Assembly (NCBI GenBank): GCA_012515455.1
Contig: JAAYYJ010000242.1
Coordinates: 1-5,345 of the forward strand
DNA from: Oligosphaeraceae bacterium
GTDB taxonomy: Bacteria > Verrucomicrobiota > Lentisphaeria > Oligosphaerales > Oligosphaeraceae
Direction: 5' to 3'
DNA: 5,345 nt
The notes under the pieces: model-generated
The model's input: only the letters and a program-made list of their open reading frames with translations
The model's database searches: none
What the model was told of the DNA's origin: nothing
Program-made: the position numbers and the translations under genes
In this document: positions 1-5,109 of the stretch, piece after piece
Numbering within the stretch: position 1 is the stretch's first letter
How the letters are laid out: each line of letters starts with the position of its first letter

Positions 1-642
1 GTCTACGATTTCCTGGAACGCTTTGCCGGGGTGCGCTTTTATTTCCCCGGCGAACTGGGCACCATTGTGCCGCAGCAAAGCCCGCTACGCATCCCCGAGC
101 ACTCCATCGTAGAGAAGCCGGATTTCATTCAGCGCCGATACTCGACCTACTATGACGGTGAATACTTCGAAGGGGAGAAGCGCAAGGATGTGCTTAATCC
201 CAACAAGACCCTGAACTATTACCGCTTGCGCTGCCAGACCTTGTACATCCCCTGCTGCCATGGTCTGAACGGCTTCAATTTCCTCGACCGCTTCGGCAAA
301 AGCCACCCGGAATATTTTGCCCTGCTGGACAACGGCCAGCGGCATAACAACCCCGCCATGCCCCATCCCGGACAGCTCTGCCTGTCCAGCGGCATCACCG
401 AAGAAATCTACCAGGATGTAAAAGCTTACCTGCAGGAGCGCCCAGCCAGCGACCGGGGCGCGATGTGGAAAGGTGAAAGCGCCTGGGCCTTCCCGACCTT
501 CAGAAAACCATATGTCGATGTGATGCCTCAGGACAGCTTCTACGCCTGCAAATGCGAGAAATGCCAGGACGCATTCACTTCCGATACTTACTACGCCAAC
601 GATCTGGTCTGGAACAACGTGATTGACTGGGCCGAGGGCTGA
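1..642 (+). CDS. DUF4838 domain-containing protein, N-terminal part (cut by window edge, ends at frameshift)
   Basis: The reading frame is open from base 1 (VYDFLERFAGVRFYFPGELG...), so the true start lies upstream; the internal GTG at 31 is not a credible start. The 'YDFLE..GVRFYFPGE.G..VP' stretch, the 'SHPEYFALL' block (visible residues 101-109) and the Cys-X-Cys-X-X-Cys cluster at visible residues 183-188 ('ACKCEKC') resemble DUF4838 (PF16126-type) proteins, which occur with glycoside hydrolase and carbohydrate-binding domains in Lentisphaerota, Planctomycetes and Bacteroidetes. The family is thought to act on glycans, but the reaction is not assigned. The frame ends at TGA 640-642, in the middle of the domain. 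The next frame continues the family sequence without loss, so this is one half of a single gene (other half 654-2477). Any signal peptide and N-terminal domain would lie outside the window. Family call is from motif recognition, not a search. Confidence 0.8.
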   Translation, partial: VYDFLERFAGVRFYFPGELGTIVPQQSPLRIPEHSIVEKPDFIQRRYSTYYDGEYFEGEKRKDVLNPNKTLNYYRLRCQTLYIPCCHGLNGFNFLDRFGKSHPEYFALLDNGQRHNNPAMPHPGQLCLSSGITEEIYQDVKAYLQERPASDRGAMWKGESAWAFPTFRKPYVDVMPQDSFYACKCEKCQDAFTSDTYYANDLVWNNVIDWAEG

Positions 643-647
643 AAAAA
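634..647 (+). other. Frameshift junction inside the DUF4838 gene
   Basis: The upstream frame reads Ala-Glu-Gly-stop (GCC GAG GGC TGA, 631-642). The downstream frame reads CTG AAA AAA GAA GGT GTG from 639, giving Leu-Lys-Lys-Glu-Gly-Val, a sensible continuation of a DUF4838 helix. The two frames differ by -1. Restoring one G to the GGG at 636-638 would give GAG GGG CTG and one uninterrupted protein. The run of six A at 642-647 lies after the stop codon, so slippage there cannot rescue translation. A single-base deletion, or a sequencing or assembly error in the G run, is the simplest explanation. Confidence 0.8.
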
Positions 648-653
648 GAAGGT

Positions 654-2477
654 GTGGACGGACAGCTGAACATGATGGCCTATTATCCCTACCGCGCAGT
701 TCCGCAACGTGCGATACCCGACAATGTGAATGTAATGGTGGCCGAGGGCGGCCCCTGGAGTCAAGTCAACCCCGAACAGCTGGCACGTGAGAATGACGAG
801 ATCAAGGCCTGGGTTAAGAAACTGGGGCGCAAGGTCTGGCTCTGGAATTATGCCAACAAGCATGGCAGCCGCGCCATGCCCGGAATTCCCGCTCCGACAC
901 CGCGAGCGGTAGGGAAATACTACCAGTCCCAGGCGCCGTATATCTTCGTGATGTACATGGAGTCAGAAAGCGACCGCTTCCTCTATTTCTACTTGAATTA
1001 TTACATCCAGTGCAAAATTGCCTGGGATAACAGCGTGGACTACCTGGCCCTGCTCGACGAACATTACCGCCTGATGTTCGGACCGGCCGCCGGGCCGATG
1101 CGCAAAATCATGGAACGCTTCGAGGACATCTGGCTGAAGCAGATTTCCGGCCGCACCATCGACACCGCCCTGGGACCGATCAGCGCGGTGCCCTCCGACT
1201 ATGATCTCTGGCACAGTATCTACACCCCGGAGGTTCTGGCCGCGATTGTTGCCGATTTCGACCAGGCCGCCAGCCTGACCACCGCCGGCTCCCTGGAAAA
1301 CCGGCGGGTGGCGCTGTTCCGCCGCGAGTATCTGGACCACCTGCAGCAGGCCGCCCGCAATTACCTGGACCAGACCTCCGCAATACGCGGGCTGCGCTTC
1401 CGCATCCCCGACGGCAGCATCCGCCTCCGACCATTCAAGCCGGACCCCACCCGACCCGAAATGGTCGGCACAACGGTCCAGGGCGAGCTCAATGCCGACA
1501 ACCTGGTAATTTTCTTCGACTGCCAGGAGCCGCTGTTCGCGGACACGGTCGCCAAGGTGCGCCAGCACGACGATCGTGATATCTGGCGTGACAACTCGGT
1601 GGAGATTTTTCTGAATCCCTCCGGTGACCGCAAGAGATACTACCAGCTGATCATCAACTCGGCGGGCTCGCTCAGCGATATCCGCTACGAGAAAATCGGC
1701 CGGACGGCGCAGGATGATTACAGCTGGGACTCGGATGCGGCCGTATCGGTCAGCAAAACTGACACTGGCTTCCAAGTCAGGGTCAGCATCCCGCGCCGCG
1801 CCCTGCCAGACCTGCAGGAAGACGGCTTACCGGCTAATTTCTGCCGCAGCCGCATCCTGGGTTCCTCCACCACCCACCACACGCTGTATATCTGGAGCCA
1901 GTTCGCCCGCGGCTTCCACGACCTGGAGAATTTCGGCACTATGGGCCCGGGGGGCAAAGAAATCATCTTCGATGGGGCGTTCGACCAGGTCCCCTTCCAG
2001 AAATCCAGCGGCCGGCACTGGGGTTTTACGGAAAACGGCATCTTCAAGGGCTGGGTCACCAGTCCGCAGGACCCGGCGGTCTTCAGCTGCGAGTTGGATG
2101 AGCAGGTCTATTTCAGCCTGCCCAGATCGATGCGCATCTCCGCCAGCAAAGCCCCGGGGGCCAGTATCGGCCAGACCCTGACCGGTATGCTCAAGCCGGA
2201 CACCAGGTACCTGATCAGCGCACAGATAAAGCTGGAAAATGTGGTAAAACTCAAGCCCTCCGCCGCGGGCTTCTGTATCAACCTCTGGGATACTGCCAAC
2301 CGCTGGTTCCCGCAGCACAACTGGCTCAGCGGCACCATGGACTGGACCCACCTGAGCTTCGTCCACACCACCCCGCCCGAAATCGCCCCAAACAGCAAAT
2401 CATATCTGAACGTGCGACTGATGAACTGCTCCGGCACCGCCTGGATAGACGATGTCTCAGTGGAGGAAATACCCTGA
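654..2477 (+). CDS. DUF4838 protein, C-terminal part with CBM9-like and CBM4/9-like domains (frameshifted from upstream half)
   Basis: This frame continues the gene broken at about 638. The codons from 639 (L K K E G) already read as the natural continuation of the upstream fragment, so GTG 654 is only the first formal start codon. Residues 1-165 finish the DUF4838 region: 'NMMAYYPYRAVP', a 'VWLWNYA' strand, and a 'LLDEHYRLMFGPAAGPM' helix near residue 143 typical of the family's end. Residues about 248-440 look like a CBM9 (DOMON-like) module: 'LVIFFDCQEP', 'DIWRDNSVEIFLNP', 'YYQLIINSAGSLSD', and a 'GFQVRVSIPRRAL' strand. Residues about 455-607 look like a CBM4/9 jelly roll: 'SMRISA', 'LKPDTRYLISAQIK', and the terminal 'GTAWIDDVSVEE'. 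The role is probably binding and processing of a polysaccharide or glycoconjugate outside the cytoplasm; substrate unknown. No other stop interrupts 607 codons, so decay, if real, is recent. An assembly error is equally possible. The next gene starts 57 bases downstream. Confidence 0.85.
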   Translation: MDGQLNMMAYYPYRAVPQRAIPDNVNVMVAEGGPWSQVNPEQLARENDEIKAWVKKLGRKVWLWNYANKHGSRAMPGIPAPTPRAVGKYYQSQAPYIFVMYMESESDRFLYFYLNYYIQCKIAWDNSVDYLALLDEHYRLMFGPAAGPMRKIMERFEDIWLKQISGRTIDTALGPISAVPSDYDLWHSIYTPEVLAAIVADFDQAASLTTAGSLENRRVALFRREYLDHLQQAARNYLDQTSAIRGLRFRIPDGSIRLRPFKPDPTRPEMVGTTVQGELNADNLVIFFDCQEPLFADTVAKVRQHDDRDIWRDNSVEIFLNPSGDRKRYYQLIINSAGSLSDIRYEKIGRTAQDDYSWDSDAAVSVSKTDTGFQVRVSIPRRALPDLQEDGLPANFCRSRILGSSTTHHTLYIWSQFARGFHDLENFGTMGPGGKEIIFDGAFDQVPFQKSSGRHWGFTENGIFKGWVTSPQDPAVFSCELDEQVYFSLPRSMRISASKAPGASIGQTLTGMLKPDTRYLISAQIKLENVVKLKPSAAGFCINLWDTANRWFPQHNWLSGTMDWTHLSFVHTTPPEIAPNSKSYLNVRLMNCSGTAWIDDVSVEEIP

Positions 2478-2520
2478 AATCGAGCAATGCTGCCCCCGCA
2501 TTCTCAAAACCCAACCGCAA

Positions 2521-2527
2521 TGGAGGA
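2521..2527 (+). promoter_or_regulatory. Ribosome binding site deciding the sod start
   Basis: TGGAGGA sits 7 bases before ATG 2535 and is a strong Shine-Dalgarno match. The competing in-frame ATG at 2520 overlaps this site, and the ATG at 2487 has no comparable site and would put 16 polar residues ahead of the signal peptide. The site therefore supports 2535. Confidence 0.75.
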
Positions 2528-2534
2528 CCACAGC

Positions 2535-3227
2535 ATGAATAAAATTCTGTGTCTGATCACCCTGCTCGCTCTGACTCTGGCCGCATCTGCCCAGGATGGC
2601 AAAGCGACGCTGCAATTCTCCCCGCTGCCTTACAGCTATGACGCCCTGGAGCCGCACATCGATGCGCGGACGATGCAGGTGCACTACGAAAAACACCATC
2701 GCGGGTATTTCCAAAACCTCATCAAAGCCATGCAGGAACTGCCCGGCGGCGACCAGCTCAGCCTGGAACAGGTGCTGGGGCAACTGAAGGGAAAAAGCGC
2801 GGCCCTGCGCAACAACGCCGGCGGACATTTCAACCATGATTTCTTCTGGCAGTCGATGTCCCCGCAAGGCGGCGGCGAGCCGGAAGGCCTGCTGGGCGAA
2901 AAAATCCGCCAGTCTTTCGGTTCCTGGGCCGAGTTTCAGCGACAGTTCAAACAGACCGCACTGTCGCGCTTCGGCAGCGGCTGGGCCTGGCTCTGCCTAG
3001 GCCCGGACGGAGGGCTTTTCCTCTGCTCCACCGCCAACCAGGACAACCCTCTGATGGACCTCGCCGAGCAGCCCGGCATCCCTCTGCTCGGCCTGGATGT
3101 CTGGGAACACGCATATTACCTGAAATATCAGAATCTGCGCGGCGATTACATCGACGCATTCTGGCATGTGGTGCATTGGCCTACGGTGCAGACCCGTCTG
3201 CAGCAGGCTCTCGCTAACCGGAAGTGA
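2535..3227 (+). CDS. sodA: Superoxide dismutase, Mn type, probably exported
   Basis: The enzyme converts superoxide to oxygen and hydrogen peroxide. The 230-residue product begins with a signal peptide (MNKILCLITLLALTLAASAQ, probable cleavage after Ala19); the remaining ~211 residues match the usual length of a Mn/Fe SOD. The family layout is complete: 'LPYSYDALEPHID' (31-43), metal ligands predicted as His50, His101, Asp188 and His192 by comparison with E. coli MnSOD, the gateway Tyr58, and the signature DVWEHAYY (188-195). Gly97 in 'NNAGGHFNH' and Gln169 in 'TANQDNPLM' are the pattern of Mn enzymes; Fe enzymes usually carry a Gln at the first position. Cambialistic use cannot be excluded. 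The start at 2535 is set by the TGGAGGA site and by the signal peptide. No lipobox is seen, so a periplasmic or secreted soluble form is inferred. It follows the DUF4838 gene by 57 bases with no clear promoter or terminator between; co-transcription is possible but unproven. Confidence 0.96.
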   Translation: MNKILCLITLLALTLAASAQDGKATLQFSPLPYSYDALEPHIDARTMQVHYEKHHRGYFQNLIKAMQELPGGDQLSLEQVLGQLKGKSAALRNNAGGHFNHDFFWQSMSPQGGGEPEGLLGEKIRQSFGSWAEFQRQFKQTALSRFGSGWAWLCLGPDGGLFLCSTANQDNPLMDLAEQPGIPLLGLDVWEHAYYLKYQNLRGDYIDAFWHVVHWPTVQTRLQQALANRK

Positions 3228-3259
3228 CCCCGCATCCTGCCCTGTCTGAACCCATTGTT

Positions 3260-3279
3260 GGTTAAGGTGTGAAAATTGG
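3260..3279 (+). repeat. Isolated diverged copy of the tandem-repeat core
   Basis: GGTTAAGGTGTGAAAATTGG matches GGTTAAGGTGCGAAGATTGG at 3822-3841, the third tandem copy, at 18 of 20 positions in the same orientation. It lies 33 bases after the sod stop codon, more than 400 bases from the main array. The flanking bases (TGAACCCATT before, CGATTG after) agree only loosely with the tandem unit, so this is a remnant or a partial copy. Confidence 0.65.
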
Positions 3280-3297
3280 CGATTGATTGTTGCCGCT

Positions 3298-3320
3298 GAG
3301 GCACCGTTTTCGGTTGTCTC
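3298..3320 (+). other. Stem-loop downstream of sod
   Basis: GAGGCACCG and CGGTTGTCTC can pair over nine base pairs (one G-T, one bulged T) around a TTTT loop. It lies 70 bases after the sod stop. No T run follows on either strand, so it does not look like a standard intrinsic terminator; an mRNA 3'-end stabiliser or a chance structure are both possible. Confidence 0.3.
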
Positions 3321-3557
3321 GGAATGACGTGGTTTGCGCCGGAAGGAGAGATAGCAGTGGACCCGCTGCAGGCTATGGGGGGCAGCCAGCTGAACTGCGG
3401 GTTCTGATCCAATCTCACCAGCTCCCGCAGCTGGGATTCTTGGTCCTTTACTGGGAAGCAGTTGTCCGGGAACAAGGTATTTGTATGCAATTGCCGATTT
3501 GTGCCTTGACAAAATTGAGCAAAGCACTAATTTTTGCCCCGTGCCCTTGATTCTAGC

Positions 3558-3614
3558 GGTGGGCCCACCCCACCGATTGGGGGGACCCCCAACCCTAATT
3601 AGGACGCGCGCGCG
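3558..3614. repeat. Cluster of palindromes and GC-rich inverted repeats
   Basis: Four symmetrical elements are packed in 57 bases. GGTGGGCCCACC (3558-3569) is a perfect 12-bp palindrome. TTGGGGG (3577-3583) and CCCCCAA (3586-3592) are inverted arms around two bases. CCTAATTAGG (3594-3603) is a perfect 10-bp palindrome. CGCGCGCGCG (3605-3614) is five CG steps. In RNA the first part could fold into compact hairpins; in DNA it resembles REP-like or interspersed palindromic elements. It sits about 60 bases before the tandem array. No known REP family or attachment site was recognised. Confidence 0.65.
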
Positions 3615-3630
3615 AGATGGCCGCGTAGAT

Positions 3631-3660
3631 GGACAATGAGAGACAATAGCAGACAATAGC
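3631..3660 (+). repeat. Three 10-bp direct repeats
   Basis: GGACAATGAG is followed by two identical copies of AGACAATAGC (3641-3650, 3651-3660). The first copy shares the GACAAT core. The block lies between the palindrome cluster and the 63-64 bp array, and may be part of the same element. Confidence 0.6.
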
Positions 3661-3671
3661 AGCAGCGCCAT

Positions 3672-3853
3672 CAGTACCAGCACTGACTCAAAATGGTTCA
3701 GGTGCGAAGATTGGGACAGGGAAAAACTTGGCAGCAGTGCCATCACTGACTCAAAATGGTTCAGGAGCGAAGATTGGGACGGGGAAAAAACTTGGCAGCA
3801 GTGCCACCACTGACTCAAAATGGTTAAGGTGCGAAGATTGGTGCGGGAAAAAA
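3672..3853 (+). repeat. Tandem array of a 63-64 bp unit, nearly three copies
   Basis: Copy 1 spans 3672-3734 (63 bp), copy 2 spans 3735-3798 (64 bp), and copy 3 spans 3799-3853 before it diverges (last agreement in the A run). Copies 1 and 2 differ by four substitutions and one A in a homopolymer. The most conserved part is CACTGACTCAAAATGGTT followed by the motif AGG.GCGAAGATTGG. In copies 2 and 3 the unit opens with CAGTG-N4-CACTG, a perfect 5-bp hairpin with four-base loops CCAT and CCAC; copy 1 carries a mismatch in that stem. The one-base length difference breaks any shared reading frame, so the array is unlikely to encode protein repeats. There are no unique spacers, so it is not a CRISPR array. 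It could be a minisatellite, an array of protein-binding sites, or part of a structured RNA. Confidence 0.9.
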
Positions 3854-4170
3854 GAGCTTTGCCATAATGGTTATGTTGGTCAAGCACCTGGTAGTGCTCA
3901 GGACGCGGCGTTGCCGGCGCAGAGCGATTGGGTGTCAATTTCCAGCCCGGACTACATACGGCAGTCTGAAAGCTCAACACCAGATTTCGCACATTAACCT
4001 ATCGGCTGTTGCGCGGTCAGGTGAGACGGCTGAGCGGGGTGGCTTCTGCTGCTACAGTTCTGCGCTTGACAACATCGCCTTGCTTGCGCCTTTTGCACGC
4101 ATCGGCACTGCCATGCCTCAGGAGGTCAGGTGCAGTTGGGAAAAATTACAGGCTTCTTGGTCACCGCTGA

Positions 4171-4209
4171 TTGTTTTTCGGCAAAATGCGAGTAAAGTAT
4201 CCGGATACT
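4171..4209 (+). promoter_or_regulatory. Possible promoter with overlapping 14-bp palindrome upstream of the TIM-barrel gene
   Basis: AGTATCCGGATACT (4196-4209) is a perfect 14-bp palindrome 43 bases before ATG 4253. A second pairing, CGAGTA (4189-4194) with TACTCG (4206-4211), frames it. TTGTTT (4171-4176) and TAAAGT (4193-4198) are spaced by 16 bases and are weak matches to -35 and -10 boxes, so the palindrome would overlap the -10 and the start of transcription, as a repressor operator would. The regulator is unknown and none is encoded in the window. Confidence 0.35.
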
Positions 4210-4252
4210 CGTTTTCATCTGCTTCTGAATATCAACTTCAACTAGGACAAAT

Positions 4253-5095
4253 ATGCAAAAAGCCATTAGTTACTGGGCAATGCCAGGGGGACTGGCTGGC
4301 ACCTGCCCGCTGGATACTGCTTTGTCACTGAGCAAGAACGCCGGTTTCCCGGCCCTGGAACTGTGCATCGGCCTCGAGGGCTTCCTGACCCCGCAAAGCA
4401 GCCAGGCGGACTGCCAGAGCTGCCGCCGCCTGATTGATGACCGTGGCATGACTGTCGAGACCTTGGCCAGTGGCCTGAGCTGGGCTTTCTGCCCCAGCGA
4501 CAACGATGGCAGCATCAGGCGCAAAGCCATCGAAATCCACAAGCAGTGCCTGCAGCGCGCTGCCTGGCTGGGCTGTCAGGCCATGCTCTTCGTACCAGGT
4601 GCAGTAATGATCCCCTGGGAGAAATCATTCCAGCCGGTGCGCTATGACCGGGCGCTGGACTGGGCCCGCGAAGCAGTACTGGAATTGGGGCACACCGCCT
4701 CGGACCTGGGAGTCACCCTGGCAGTGGAGAATGTCTGGAATGGCCTCTTTTATTCCCCGCTGGAGTTCCGCGATTTTATCGACCACATCGACAACCCCGC
4801 CGTAGGGGTCTATTTTGATGTCGGCAATGTCTTGAATCATCAGCAGTGGCCGCCCCACTGGATTGAATTGCTGGGACCACGGATCAAGCGAGTCCACTGC
4901 AAAGAATTCAAGCTCTCCGTCGGGACTCAGGAGGGATTCTGCGACCTCCTGGAGGGTGATATGCCCTGGCCGGAGATCATGGCCGCACTGCGCAAAATCG
5001 GCTACCAGAGCACCTTGACTTGCGAGATGATGCCGTACCGGGATGGCTTGCTGGAGAAAACTTCACAAGCCCTGGATAAAATCATAAAAATGTAA
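4253..5095 (+). CDS. Sugar phosphate isomerase/epimerase-like TIM-barrel enzyme
   Basis: The 280-residue protein belongs to the xylose isomerase-like TIM-barrel (AP endonuclease 2) superfamily and resembles hexulose/ribulose phosphate 3-epimerase-type enzymes. These are cytoplasmic, metal-dependent and interconvert ketoses or their phosphates; the exact substrate cannot be read from sequence. Visible marks: 'KAISYW..PGGLAGT' at the N-terminus (residues 3-17), 'LELCIG' (35-40), 'LAVENVWNG' (156-164), 'VGVYFDVGN' (184-192), 'RIKRVHCKEF' (210-219), and 'LTCEMMPY' (255-262). Likely metal or catalytic residues by family comparison are Glu159, Asp189, His215 and Glu258. Length is normal for the family. 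ATG 4253 has AGGA at 4244-4247, five bases upstream, and keeps the conserved N-terminus; the next ATG (4280) would remove it. The next gene begins 14 bases after the stop, so the two are probably co-transcribed. The long upstream gap suggests its own promoter (see 4171-4209). Confidence 0.92.
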   Translation: MQKAISYWAMPGGLAGTCPLDTALSLSKNAGFPALELCIGLEGFLTPQSSQADCQSCRRLIDDRGMTVETLASGLSWAFCPSDNDGSIRRKAIEIHKQCLQRAAWLGCQAMLFVPGAVMIPWEKSFQPVRYDRALDWAREAVLELGHTASDLGVTLAVENVWNGLFYSPLEFRDFIDHIDNPAVGVYFDVGNVLNHQQWPPHWIELLGPRIKRVHCKEFKLSVGTQEGFCDLLEGDMPWPEIMAALRKIGYQSTLTCEMMPYRDGLLEKTSQALDKIIKM

Positions 5096-5109
5096 ACGGA
5101 GAAGCAGAA

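Larger units (their letters stand above)
3228..4252. other. Intergenic region of about 1 kb rich in repeats, no convincing gene
   Basis: No frame here reads like a protein on either strand: the open frames give low-complexity or composition-driven peptides, lack ribosome binding sites, and cross repeat units in shifting frames. What it does hold is listed separately: a hairpin at 3298-3320, an isolated repeat core at 3260-3279, a palindrome cluster at 3558-3614, 10-bp repeats at 3631-3660, a tandem array at 3672-3853, and a palindrome at 4196-4209. There is also a 7-bp inverted repeat (CTGCGGG 3395-3401, CCCGCAG 3424-3430). A perfect TTGACA at 3506-3511 has only a poor -10 (TAATTT 3528-3533, 16-base spacing). 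From 3854 to about 4165 I see nothing definite. No transposase, integrase, tRNA or rRNA remnant was recognised. Confidence 0.7.

Noticed and set aside
642..647. A6 run as a programmed slippage site rescuing the frameshift
   Set aside because: The upstream frame stops at 640-642, before the ribosome would decode the A run, so slippage there cannot join the halves.
963..1775. Minus-strand open frame of 270 codons antisense to the CBM region
   Set aside because: It is a mirror of the codon structure of the + strand gene, with Val/Ala/Gly/Arg-rich sequence and no recognisable domain.
1827..2366. Minus-strand open frame of 179 codons
   Set aside because: It lies wholly opposite the well-supported CBM4/9 region and has no family features; a composition shadow.
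2487..2534. Upstream in-frame ATG starts for sod at 2487 and 2520
   Set aside because: They would place polar residues before the signal peptide and lack a proper ribosome binding site; TGGAGGA at 2521-2527 fits the ATG at 2535.
3298..3320. Intrinsic terminator for sod
   Set aside because: The hairpin is not followed by a T run, so it was listed only as a stem-loop.
3672..3853. CRISPR array
   Set aside because: Whole 63-64 bp units are conserved with no unique spacers, and no cas genes are present.
4066..4071. TTGACA as a -35 box
   Set aside because: No acceptable -10 lies 15-19 bases downstream; the sequence there is CCTTTTGC-like.
4126..4145. Another diverged repeat copy (TCAGGTGCAGTTGGGAAAAA)
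   Set aside because: It needs several gaps to align with the tandem core; the resemblance is suggestive but no better than could arise by chance.
3867..4331. Plus-strand open frame of 154 codons upstream of and overlapping the isomerase gene
   Set aside because: The peptide has no domain, no good ribosome binding site, and overlaps the conserved start of the isomerase in another frame.
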